Positions 1 to 7,638 of a DNA stretch of 14,359 nucleotides are shown here, piece by piece. The stretch's first letter is position 1, and each line of letters opens with the position of its first letter. The notes under the pieces were generated by a model, which saw only the letters and a program-made list of their open reading frames with translations, made no database searches and was not told where the DNA came from. The DNA is from DATEPR01 sp036503065 (GTDB lineage Bacteria; Actinomycetota; Actinomycetes; Mycobacteriales; Pseudonocardiaceae). A program made the position numbers and the translations under genes. The stretch is taken from NCBI GenBank assembly GCA_036503065.1, contig DASXXM010000157.1, positions 1 through 14,359 on the forward strand. Reading direction: 5' to 3'.

Positions 1-474
1 GTGGGCCGCCGCGTGGAACACGGCCGCGGCCACCGGCTCCGGCACCAGTGTGACCTCGGCCGCCAGGCCCGCCGCGGCCTGGCGCAGCACCCGGGTACGG
101 ATCACGCCCCAGTCCGCCGGGTGGGTCAGCACCAGCAGGTCGACGGGGGCGTTGCCGGCGAGTCTCCTGGCCTCGCCGACGGCCCGGCCCAGTACGGCCC
201 GGACCACGTCCAGTACCGGGATCACGGTGTTGCCCAGCAGCAGTTCGGGCTCGTCGATCCGCCGCTTGGGGTGCGGCTCGTAGCGCGACGGGTCGATCGC
301 CGCCTGACGCTCGGCCTCCTGCCCGACGAACAGGGTGCCGTCCGACGCCGCGAACACCGCGGACGACATCAACGGCTGGCCGTCCACCACGACGACCTGC
401 GGCTCGCGCCCGTCCACGGAAACCGCGACGCAGGTACTCGACGTACCGAAGTCGACCGCGACGTGCAACGTCAT
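1..474 (-). CDS. Hsp70-like (DnaK-family) ATPase, N-terminal part only
   Basis: The visible 158 residues are the start of an actin-fold Hsp70-type ATPase, running off the left window edge. Residues about 5-14 read VAVDFGTSST, the phosphate-1 loop of Hsp70/actin proteins. Later come PKRRID, a THPADWG strand-turn, and near the edge VPEPVAAAVF, the characteristic Hsp70 stretch after the first subdomain. The ATG at 474 is supported by GGAGGG (minus strand, 480-485) five bases upstream. It lies 67 bp downstream of eccC on the same strand, so it may be co-transcribed. Actinobacterial ESX loci often carry Hsp70-like proteins that are not canonical DnaK chaperones; a role in substrate handling or assembly is an inference. 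The substrate-binding half is outside the window, so it cannot be told whether it has a normal C-terminus or a membrane or repeat domain. Confidence 0.88.
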   Translation of the reverse strand, partial: MTLHVAVDFGTSSTCVAVSVDGREPQVVVVDGQPLMSSAVFAASDGTLFVGQEAERQAAIDPSRYEPHPKRRIDEPELLLGNTVIPVLDVVRAVLGRAVGEARRLAGNAPVDLLVLTHPADWGVIRTRVLRQAAAGLAAEVTLVPEPVAAAVFHAAAH

Positions 475-497
475 CCGCGCCCTCCAGGCATCACCGA

Positions 498-521
498 CCG
501 GGGGCGGTCCACGCGCCCCGG
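498..521 (-). terminator. GC-rich hairpin between eccC and the Hsp70-like gene
   Basis: CCGGGGGCG (498-506) pairs with CGCCCCGG (514-521) around a 7-base loop, with a single bulged base. The hairpin lies about 20 bases past the eccC stop and ends about 24 bases before the Hsp70-like start. There is no T-tract, so this is not a textbook intrinsic terminator. It could partly attenuate read-through, or protect or mark the eccC transcript end. In such GC-rich DNA, chance hairpins are common, hence the low confidence. Confidence 0.35.
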
Positions 522-541
522 GCAGCCACCCTAGTCGGCTC

Positions 542-3500
542 TCAGTCAGCCGCCAGCCAGGCCACCTGCATCCGCTGTTGCCCCAGCTTGCGGGTCACGA
601 TGGTGCCACGGCCGGGCGGCTGCGCGCTCGGCTTGACCGTGCCCCACAGCACACCCTCGTCCTTGCTGCCGCTGCCGACCAGGCCGGGGCTGGAGATCTC
701 CTTCAGCTTGCCGATCACCGGGTCGTAGGTGGACCTGGACGCGCCACCGGTGCGGCGGGCCACGATCATGTGCAGGCCGACGTCCTTGGCCTGCGGCAGG
801 AAGTCCGACAGCGGCTGCAGCGGGTTGCCGGCCTGCGTGGCCACCAGGTCGTAGTCGTCCACGATCACGAACAGGTCGGGGCCCTTCCACCAGGACCGGT
901 TGCGCAGCTGTTCCTGGGTGACGTCCGGGCCGGGCAGCCGGCCGGTCATCGAGTTGCGCACGTCCGCCACCATGCCCTGCAACTGGTTGCCGGACACGGC
1001 GTAGCCGAGCAGGTGGTCGGTGTTGATGAACCCCAGCATGGTGCGCCGGTAGTCCACCAGCAGGATCACCGCCTCCTTCGGCGTGTAGCTGGTGACGATG
1101 CCGCGCACGATGGTGCGCAACAGGTTCGTCTTGCCCGACTCGCCGTCGGCGAACGCCACGAAGTGCGGCTCGGCGTCGAAGTCGAGGAAGACCGTGGCCA
1201 GCTCGTCCTCGTTGACGCCGATCGGCACCAGTTCCTTCTTCGGCAGCTGCGCCGGCAGTTGGAGTTTCTCGTAGGGCAGCACGTCGGGCAGCAGCCGGAC
1301 CTGCGGCGCGGACCGGCCGCGCCACGCGCCCCTGATCTTCGCCGCCGCGTCCTGCACGCCTGCGGCCACCGACTCCGGGTCGCTGGACGCGTCGATGCGC
1401 GGCAGACCGGTGAGGAAGTGCAGCTTCTCCCTGGTGATGCCGCGACCGGGCCGACCGGCCGGCACGTTCACCGCCACCCGACGGTCCACATCGGACTCGG
1501 TTGGGTCACCGAGACGCAGCTCGAACCGGGTGCCCAGCAGGTCCTTGAGCGCGGGCCGGATCTCGGCCCACCGGTTGGCCGAGACCATCACGTGCACGCC
1601 GAACGCGAGACCCTGCGCGGCCAGCTGCACGACCTGCTGCTCCAGCTCCTCGAACTCCTGCCGGAAGTTCAGCCAGCCGTCCACGATCAGGAACGCGTCA
1701 CCGTGCAGGTCGTCCGCCAGTTCGCCGCGCCGCTTGCGGTTGCGGAAGTCGGTCATCGAGTCGATGGCGTTGTCCCGGAACCTGGCCTCCCGGTCGGTGA
1801 CCAGCGTGGTCATCTCGGCCACCATCCGGCGCGCCCGGTCCGGGTCCAGCCTGCCGGCCACCCCGCCGACGTGCGGCACGTTCGCCATCGTGGTCATCGT
1901 GCCGCCGCCGAGGTCGAGGCAGTAGAACTGGACCTCCTGCGGAGTGTGCGTGACGGCCATGGACATCACCAGCGTGCGCAGCATCATCGACTTGCCCGAC
2001 TGCGGGCCGCCGACCACGGCGCCGTGCCCGGCGGCGCCGGAGAAGTCCGCCCACAGCAGGTCGCGGCGCTGCTCGTACGGCTTGTCCACCATGCCGAGCG
2101 GCACCTGGAGCCTGCCGTTGCCGAAGAACCCGTTCGCGGACAGGCCACGGTCCTCCGTCGGTTGCAGCGGCGGCAGGAACTGGTCGATCGAGGGCGGCTC
2201 GTTCAGCGGCGGCAGCCACACCTCGTGCGCGGGCGGGCCCTGCCCGTGGAGGCGCTTGACGATGATCTCCAGGTAGCTGGGCTCGTTCTTCTCCTCCTCC
2301 TTGGGCCGGGCCTGCTGGATCTGCGGCTGCTCCGGCTCCTTCGGGATCTCCACGTAGTCCGGCACGAACAGCTTGGGCCGCCGGTCGCTGGTGATCGGCG
2401 CGGACGGCCCGACCACCTGCATGCCCGACGGCCGGTAGGGACCGGAGACGTAGGTCGCCTTGAACCGGGTCATCGGCTCGCCCTGCACCGCCAGGTAGCC
2501 GGAACCCGGGATCGGCGGCAGCTCGAACGCGTCCGGCACCCCGATCGCGGCCCTGGATTCCGCCGCGGAGAACGTCTTCAGACCGATCCGGTAGGACAGG
2601 TAGGTGTCCAGACCGCGCAGCTTGCCCTCCTCGAGGCGCTGCGACGCGAGCAGCATGTGCATCTGCAGCGACCGGCCGACGCGGCCGATCTGCAGGAAGA
2701 TGTCGATGAAGTCGGGCTTCGCGGTCAGCATCTCGGAGAACTCGTCGATGCAGATGAACAACGCGGGCAGCGGGTCGAGATCGGCGCCGTTCTCGCGCAT
2801 CTTCTCGTAGTCCCACACGTTCTTCGCGTTCGCCTTGGCCAGCAGTTCCTGCCTGCGGTTGCACTCGCCCGCGATGGCGTCCTTCATGCGGTCGACCAGG
2901 GTCAGGTCGCCTGCCAGGTTGGTGATCGTGGCGGCCACGTGCGGCGCGTCGTCGAAACCGAGGAACGTGGCGCCACCCTTGAAGTCCACCAGGATCATGT
3001 TCAGCGTGGCACTGGAGTGGGTGGACAACATGGCCAGCACGAGGGTGCGCAGGAACTCCGACTTGCCGGAGCCGGTCGCACCGACGCACAGGCCGTGCGG
3101 GCCCATGCCCTCCATGGCCGCTTCCTTGATGTCCAGCTCGACCAGCTGACCGTTCTCGCCGAGGCCGAACGGCACCCGGTAGCGGTCGCGGACCGGCCGG
3201 GGACGCCACGCCTGCTGCACCTCGAACGTCATCGGGTCCCCGGTGACGCCGAGCATGTCCAGCAGATCCGGGTTGGCGTTCAACGGGTCGTCGTCGCTGG
3301 ACTCCTGCTGTGCGCCCATCCGGTACGGGGACAGCCTGCGCGCCAACGCCTCCGCCTCGACGGCGGTCATCGCGTCCGGCGCGCCGAACCACTCGACACC
3401 GCTGGCGCTGCGCGCGCCGAGCCGGCCGCCGTCCACCATCAGGCGCAGGCCACGGCGGGACGCGAGGCTGCCGAGCGAGTCGGACAGGTCCAGCAGCGTG

Positions 3501-4516
3501 ACGCCGACCAGGCCCTCCTCGAGGACGATGTTCTCCTCGCGGGTCACCTCGCCGTCGTCGATCACGATCACCACGTGCGGCTGGTCGGCCAGTGGCGGCG
3601 CATTGCGGGTGAAGCGCTGGCGGTCCCGCAGTTCGTCGTCGAGGTACTGCTCGACCTGGGCCAGCGACCCGGACATCAGCCGCAGCGGGCCGATGCCGTC
3701 GATGTGGCTCGGGCTCTGCACGTGCGGGAGCCACTTGGCCCACTCCCACTCCTGCTTGGCCCTACCCGACGTGACCACCGCGATCAGCAGGTCGTCCGGG
3801 GTGTGGAAGGCGGCCATCTGGCCGATCATGGCCCGGGCCAGCGCACGCACCTGGTCCTTGTCGCCCTGCAGGCCCACCGCGGCGAAGCTGCGCAACGCGA
3901 TGGACACGGGCAGTTCCGGCACGATCGAGTGGGCGCGGACGAACCGGCGCAGCGCGAGCGTGGCGATCGGCTCCAGTTCCTCCACCGGACCGGTCTGCGG
4001 CGGCACCAGCCGGGTGTCCAGCCGCTGCGAGCCGCGACCCACCCGCAGGTGCATGAAGTCCGAGTCGGCGGACCGGCGTTCCCACATCCGGCGACTGGTC
4101 GCGATGGACCACAGCACCTGGGGATCCGGGTGCGCCCACTCGCGCTCCGCGCGCTGTTCGTTGGTCGCTTCCCTGGCCCGTTCCCGCATCTGGCCGAGGT
4201 ACCGCATGTAGTCCTTGCGGTCCTCGTTCATCTCGCCTTTTTTGTTCCCGCGGCCACCGCCGCCGGCCATCATGCCGACGGTGCCCATCATCATCATCCC
4301 GCCCATCAGCAGCGTGGAGGGATTGTTCTTGCTGATGACGAACATGAAGGCCATCATCCCGACGGACATGAAGATCATCACGCCGGGCAGGACCTTCATC
4401 ATGACGTTGCCCGGGATGGTCCTGGGCACATCGCGCGGCGGTTCCAGGTGTACCTCGCCACCGGGACGGCGTGGGGCGGCCAGCCGCGGTGTCCGCTTGA
4501 ACTGGAGCGTGCTCAC
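542..4516 (-). CDS. eccC: Type VII secretion motor ATPase EccC (single-chain, three P-loop domains)
   Basis: This 1324-residue FtsK/SpoIIIE-type ATPase is the motor of the ESX translocon. After a basic N-terminus, two Met-rich membrane helices (about 36-62 and 67-87) anchor it; a cytosolic domain follows, then three nucleotide-binding domains. NBD1 has Walker A GATGSGKS (479-486) and Walker B LFICIDEF with acidic pair D591-E592. NBD2 has GGPQSGKS (836-843) but Walker B LIVDGW (943-948), lacking the catalytic acid. NBD3 has GESGKT (1125-1130) and VIVDDYD (1217-1223). An uninterrupted single chain matches the fused EccC type rather than a split EccCa/EccCb. The GTG at 4516 was preferred over an ATG 50 codons upstream because the family-like sequence begins there (STLQFKRTPR) and GAGAGGG lies 10 bases upstream. 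In the family, NBD1 is the main hydrolysing site, and NBD2/3 bind nucleotide tightly and recognise substrate C-termini. It is divergent from eccD. Confidence 0.97.
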   Translation of the reverse strand: MSTLQFKRTPRLAAPRRPGGEVHLEPPRDVPRTIPGNVMMKVLPGVMIFMSVGMMAFMFVISKNNPSTLLMGGMMMMGTVGMMAGGGGRGNKKGEMNEDRKDYMRYLGQMRERAREATNEQRAEREWAHPDPQVLWSIATSRRMWERRSADSDFMHLRVGRGSQRLDTRLVPPQTGPVEELEPIATLALRRFVRAHSIVPELPVSIALRSFAAVGLQGDKDQVRALARAMIGQMAAFHTPDDLLIAVVTSGRAKQEWEWAKWLPHVQSPSHIDGIGPLRLMSGSLAQVEQYLDDELRDRQRFTRNAPPLADQPHVVIVIDDGEVTREENIVLEEGLVGVTLLDLSDSLGSLASRRGLRLMVDGGRLGARSASGVEWFGAPDAMTAVEAEALARRLSPYRMGAQQESSDDDPLNANPDLLDMLGVTGDPMTFEVQQAWRPRPVRDRYRVPFGLGENGQLVELDIKEAAMEGMGPHGLCVGATGSGKSEFLRTLVLAMLSTHSSATLNMILVDFKGGATFLGFDDAPHVAATITNLAGDLTLVDRMKDAIAGECNRRQELLAKANAKNVWDYEKMRENGADLDPLPALFICIDEFSEMLTAKPDFIDIFLQIGRVGRSLQMHMLLASQRLEEGKLRGLDTYLSYRIGLKTFSAAESRAAIGVPDAFELPPIPGSGYLAVQGEPMTRFKATYVSGPYRPSGMQVVGPSAPITSDRRPKLFVPDYVEIPKEPEQPQIQQARPKEEEKNEPSYLEIIVKRLHGQGPPAHEVWLPPLNEPPSIDQFLPPLQPTEDRGLSANGFFGNGRLQVPLGMVDKPYEQRRDLLWADFSGAAGHGAVVGGPQSGKSMMLRTLVMSMAVTHTPQEVQFYCLDLGGGTMTTMANVPHVGGVAGRLDPDRARRMVAEMTTLVTDREARFRDNAIDSMTDFRNRKRRGELADDLHGDAFLIVDGWLNFRQEFEELEQQVVQLAAQGLAFGVHVMVSANRWAEIRPALKDLLGTRFELRLGDPTESDVDRRVAVNVPAGRPGRGITREKLHFLTGLPRIDASSDPESVAAGVQDAAAKIRGAWRGRSAPQVRLLPDVLPYEKLQLPAQLPKKELVPIGVNEDELATVFLDFDAEPHFVAFADGESGKTNLLRTIVRGIVTSYTPKEAVILLVDYRRTMLGFINTDHLLGYAVSGNQLQGMVADVRNSMTGRLPGPDVTQEQLRNRSWWKGPDLFVIVDDYDLVATQAGNPLQPLSDFLPQAKDVGLHMIVARRTGGASRSTYDPVIGKLKEISSPGLVGSGSKDEGVLWGTVKPSAQPPGRGTIVTRKLGQQRMQVAWLAAD

Positions 4517-4633
4517 GGAACGGGAACCCTCTCGACTCTGATCCACATCGCACGGGTGTCGGGCCCGCACGACGACCGTAGACCCCGGCCGGCGTCCTGG
4601 CGTGGCGAACGGGACAAAAGGCCAGCTCGGCCG

Positions 4634-4645
4634 GTCGGATCCGAC
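4634..4645. promoter_or_regulatory. Perfect 12-bp palindrome, candidate operator
   Basis: GTCGGATCCGAC is its own reverse complement and lies in the eccC-eccD divergent gap, upstream of both genes. A dimeric regulator could bind here. No regulator gene is visible in the window to pair with it, and short GC-rich palindromes can arise by chance. Confidence 0.35.
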
Positions 4646-4683
4646 ATGTTCACCCGAACCGTCCAACGGTCGTGGCCGGTAAG

Positions 4684-4697
4684 GCCATACTAGGGTC
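4684..4697 (-). promoter_or_regulatory. Promoter-like motif upstream of eccC, shared with eccE
   Basis: The minus strand reads GACCCTAGTATGGC, containing the -10-like hexamer TAGTAT. Almost the same string, lacking one T, occurs upstream of eccE at 12372-12384 on the plus strand. Each faces the gene it would serve. The eccC copy is about 170 bases from its start codon. Confidence 0.4.
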
Positions 4698-4748
4698 GCT
4701 CACCACCGCCAACGGCGGAACAGCACACAGTTACATCAGAACAAACTT

Positions 4749-4754
4749 GGAGGG
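4749..4754 (+). promoter_or_regulatory. Ribosome binding site of eccD
   Basis: GGAGGG sits five bases before the GTG at 4760. It is a strong Shine-Dalgarno match, and it fixes the eccD start because no other suitable site is near the beginning of the conserved N-terminal domain. Confidence 0.75.
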
Positions 4755-4759
4755 CGCTG

Positions 4760-6157
4760 GTGGCGACCGGAACGACGGTGTTCAGCCGGGTGACGGTAGT
4801 GGCACCGCGGACGCGCATCGACGTCGCACTGCCGGCGGACGTCGCCGTCGCCGACCTGCTGCCGATGCTGCTGGACATGGCGAAGGAGGCGACGCCGGAC
4901 GGCGGCGCCCGGCACGGCGGCTGGTGTCTCGCCCGACTGGGTGAGTCGCCACTGGATCCGAGCCGGACGCTGGCCTCGCTCGGTGTCGTCGACGGCGACC
5001 TGCTGCAACTGCGGCGCCGCTCGGAGAACCCGCCGCCCCCGCTGTACGACGACGTCGTGGATGCCATCGCCGAGTCCACGCCGGCCAGCTACCGGCCGTG
5101 GACCAAGCAGACCGCGCACCGGATCGGCCACGCGGCCGCGGGTGTCGCGCTGGTGCTGGCCGCGGCGGCCGTCCTGCTGTCCGGGCCGCTGGTCGGCGGC
5201 GGGAACGGCATCGCGGCGGCCCTTGCCGCCGGGGTGACCGCCGTGATCGCGGTCACCGTCGGCGCGACCATCGCGCATGCCTACCAGGCGGAGACCACGG
5301 GTGTGCTGATCGCGGCGACCGGCGGGCTGCCGATGGCGTTCGTCTGCGGCCTCTACGTGGTGCCGGGTGCGCCCGGCCGCGCGAACCTGTTGCTGGCGTG
5401 CGTGTTCACGCTGATCGTGGCCGCCGGTTCGATCATGGTCGTCGGCGCCGGCATCACGGTGTTCGTGGCCGCCGCCACCGCGAGCGGTCTCGGCGCGGTG
5501 GCGTTCCTGGTCGCCACGCTCATCGCGGAGCCGACCGCGGGCATCGCCGCGGGCGCCGCCGCGGTCGCGCTGGCCGCGCTGTCGATCCTGCCCAGGGTGA
5601 CCATCCAACTGGCGAAACTGCCGCTGCCCACCGTGCCGAGGGACGCGGAGGACCTGCGTGAGGACTCCGGTTTCCCGGACTTCCGGGTGATCGAACGCCG
5701 CACCGGCCGGGCGCACGAGTACATGACCGGCATGATCATCGGCTGCGGTGTCACGGCCGCCGCGTCCGCCGTGCTCGCGGCGGGCGGACCGGGCTACTGG
5801 GGCATCCTGGAGGGCGGCGTGGTGGCCGCCGTGCTGCTGTTGCGCGGCCGGACCTACGCCAACGGCGCACAGGCCGTCGCCCTGCTGCTCACCGGCATGC
5901 TCACCGCGACCGGGCTGCTGGTCGGCTGGCTGGTCGAGGCGACCCCGCTGAACCGGCTGGTGCTGGTGTTCGGCGCGCTGGTCGTGGTGGCCGCCGGCAC
6001 GCTGCTGATCGGCATCGTGTTCCCGGAACAGCGGTTCTCGCCGGTGCTGCGGCGCTCCGTCGACGTGCTGGAGGCGGTGCTGATCGTCTCGGTGCTGCCG
6101 CTCGCGCTGGCCGTGATGAACCTCTACGGCAACGTCCGGCACATGCACTTCGGCTGA
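4760..6157 (+). CDS. eccD: Type VII secretion integral membrane protein EccD
   Basis: This is a 465-residue core membrane subunit of the ESX complex. Residues about 5-88 form a soluble domain of the ubiquitin-like type found in EccD: a beta-rich start (VFSRVTVVAPRTRIDVALP), a helix around 31-43, and the end VDGDLLQLRR. A linker follows, and from about residue 120 onwards the chain is almost wholly hydrophobic, with roughly eleven predicted membrane helices (about 122-275, then 322-455). They are split by a charged loop at about 280-320 (PRDAEDLREDSGFPDFRVIERR). Length and layout match the family. In known ESX structures two EccD copies per protomer form a lipid-filled vestibule next to EccB, EccC and EccE. 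It is first in a tight plus-strand operon, 20 bp ahead of the first mycosin. Confidence 0.96.
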   Translation: MATGTTVFSRVTVVAPRTRIDVALPADVAVADLLPMLLDMAKEATPDGGARHGGWCLARLGESPLDPSRTLASLGVVDGDLLQLRRRSENPPPPLYDDVVDAIAESTPASYRPWTKQTAHRIGHAAAGVALVLAAAAVLLSGPLVGGGNGIAAALAAGVTAVIAVTVGATIAHAYQAETTGVLIAATGGLPMAFVCGLYVVPGAPGRANLLLACVFTLIVAAGSIMVVGAGITVFVAAATASGLGAVAFLVATLIAEPTAGIAAGAAAVALAALSILPRVTIQLAKLPLPTVPRDAEDLREDSGFPDFRVIERRTGRAHEYMTGMIIGCGVTAAASAVLAAGGPGYWGILEGGVVAAVLLLRGRTYANGAQAVALLLTGMLTATGLLVGWLVEATPLNRLVLVFGALVVVAAGTLLIGIVFPEQRFSPVLRRSVDVLEAVLIVSVLPLALAVMNLYGNVRHMHFG

Positions 6158-6164
6158 AGCCGAC

Positions 6165-6170
6165 GGGAGA
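6165..6170 (+). promoter_or_regulatory. Ribosome binding site of the first mycosin
   Basis: GGGAGA, seven bases before the ATG at 6178, lies in the 20-bp gap after eccD. It supports this start and co-transcription with eccD. Confidence 0.6.
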
Positions 6171-6177
6171 TCATCGG

Positions 6178-7638
6178 ATGACCCGCACCACACGGGTGAC
6201 CGCCATCGCGGCGGCCGTGTTCCTCGTGGCCATGGGCCCGGCCGGCGCGCCCGCGTTCGCCGCGACCCCGTCGTGGCAGCCGCCGCCGGTGAACATGAGC
6301 CTGCTGAACACGCTCCCCGCGGAGAGTCCGAAGGGCACGCCGGACGCCACATTCGTGCGCGACAACAACAAGCAGTGCCTCAAGTCCGGTGTGGGCAACG
6401 TGCCGCTGGTGGACCGCCCGCCAGCCCAGGACATGCTCGCCATCGACCGGGCGCAGCAGTTCTCGACCGGCAGGAACGTGACCGTCGCCGAGATCGACAC
6501 CGGCGTGAACCCGCATCAGTTCCTCACCACCAACAATCGCCTCGAGAACGGTGGCGACTACATCGTGGGCGACGGCAACGCGCTGTCGGACTGCGACGGC
6601 CACGGCACGATCGTGGCCGGCATCATCGGCGCGGACACCAGGGGCACCGGCCTCGCGTTCACCGGCGTGGCGCCGGACGCGAAGATCCTCGCGATCAAGC
6701 ACACCAGCCAGCTCTACACCACCCAGGACGCCAACGGCACCCGCGCGGCAGGCGACCTGCTGACCCTGGCCGAAGCCGTCCGGTATGCCGCGGACCAGCC
6801 CGACGTCAAGGTCATCACGATGTCGGTGGACGACTGCATGCCGGCCGACAACATCCAACTGGCAACGTCGGCGGCCATGCAGTTGCAGGCGGCCATCCAC
6901 TATGCGGTGAACTCGAGGGACAAGGTCGTCGTGGCGGCGGCCGGCAACCTGGCGGTGAACAGCGACAGCACCGACCAGAACGGCCAGCAGGCCACGGCAT
7001 GCCAGAACGTGCCGCAGAACGCCAACCCGGACCCCAACCAGGTGAACCAGATCGAGGTCCCACCGGTCTACGCGGACGATGTCGTGTCGGTGGCCTCGGT
7101 CGACCCGACCACCGGCGCACCGTCGCCGTTCACCGTGTGGGGGCCGTGGGTCACCATCGCAGCGCCCGGCCAGGGCATCACGTCGGTCGACCCGGCCGCG
7201 GACGGCACGGTGCTGTCCAACCGGACCGTGGACAACGGCAAGCAGGTCGAGATGCAGGGCACCAGCTTCGCGGCGCCCTATGTGGCCGGTGTCGTGGCGC
7301 TCGTGCGGTCCCGGTTCCCGAAACTCACGGCCCGCCAGGTGATCACCCGGATCGAGGCCACCGCGCAGCACCCGTCCGGCCCAGGTGGACGGAACAACCA
7401 GCTCGGTTACGGCATCATCGATCCCGTCGCCGCGCTGACGTCGGTGATCCCCGGCCAGAACGGCGTGCCGACCGCCGAGAACGTGCCGATTCCCGCCGTG
7501 CTGCCGATGGCGGCGGTGAAGGACTGGACCCCGATGCGGGTGGCCATGATCGGCACGGTCGTCGGGATCGCGGTGCTGCTGGGCACCCTGTTCGTGGTGC
7601 GGACCGTCCGGCGCAACAGGGCACGACAGGACGGCTGA
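6178..7638 (+). CDS. mycP: Mycosin: subtilisin-like serine protease of type VII secretion (copy 1)
   Basis: This 486-residue exported, membrane-anchored subtilase is facing the periplasm-equivalent. An N-terminal signal sequence (hydrophobic 7-28, AFA-type cleavage site near 28-29) leads to a mature start containing PSWQPPPV. The catalytic triad is intact: D107 in AEIDTGVNPH, H142 in DCDGHGTIVAG, S363 in GTSFAAPYVAG, with oxyanion N257 in AAAGN. Cysteines at 67, 139, 220 and 275 fit two disulfides, as known in mycosins. A C-terminal helix (about 453-475) followed by an Arg-rich tail anchors it. Mycosins process certain ESX substrates and, independently of catalysis, stabilise the complex; in the ESX-5 structure they form a trimeric cap on EccB. 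The gene is second in the eccD operon and is followed with no gap by a paralogue. Confidence 0.96.
   Translation: MTRTTRVTAIAAAVFLVAMGPAGAPAFAATPSWQPPPVNMSLLNTLPAESPKGTPDATFVRDNNKQCLKSGVGNVPLVDRPPAQDMLAIDRAQQFSTGRNVTVAEIDTGVNPHQFLTTNNRLENGGDYIVGDGNALSDCDGHGTIVAGIIGADTRGTGLAFTGVAPDAKILAIKHTSQLYTTQDANGTRAAGDLLTLAEAVRYAADQPDVKVITMSVDDCMPADNIQLATSAAMQLQAAIHYAVNSRDKVVVAAAGNLAVNSDSTDQNGQQATACQNVPQNANPDPNQVNQIEVPPVYADDVVSVASVDPTTGAPSPFTVWGPWVTIAAPGQGITSVDPAADGTVLSNRTVDNGKQVEMQGTSFAAPYVAGVVALVRSRFPKLTARQVITRIEATAQHPSGPGGRNNQLGYGIIDPVAALTSVIPGQNGVPTAENVPIPAVLPMAAVKDWTPMRVAMIGTVVGIAVLLGTLFVVRTVRRNRARQDG

Larger units (their letters stand above)
4517..4759. promoter_or_regulatory. Divergent control region between eccC and eccD
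   Basis: This 243-bp non-coding gap separates the outward-reading eccC and eccD genes and must hold both promoters. Going left to right it holds a perfect 12-bp palindrome (4634-4645), an inverted repeat ACCGT-CCA-ACGGT (4658-4670), a promoter-like CATACTAGGGT segment (4686-4696), and a second short inverted repeat CCGCC-AAC-GGCGG (4706-4718). Next to eccD is a strong ribosome site. On the minus strand the promoter-like segment reads TAGTAT, an acceptable -10 hexamer, but no convincing -35 was found for either strand. That reading would give eccC a leader of about 160-170 bases. Confidence 0.6.

Noticed and set aside
4517..4666. N-terminal extension of EccC by 50 residues from an upstream ATG
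   Set aside because: The extra residues do not look like EccC, and would consume most of the divergent promoter region. The GTG at 4516 has a ribosome site and starts the family-typical sequence.
335..4693. Very long plus-strand open frame (over 1400 codons) opposite eccC
   Set aside because: It is the antisense shadow of eccC in GC-rich DNA: the translation is His/Arg/Gln/Leu-rich with no family motifs, while the minus strand encodes an unmistakable EccC.
4736..6352. 538-codon minus-strand frame opposite eccD
   Set aside because: It is a composition artefact: Arg/His/Gly/Gln-rich with no recognisable domain. The plus strand encodes EccD with typical membrane helices and a strong ribosome site.
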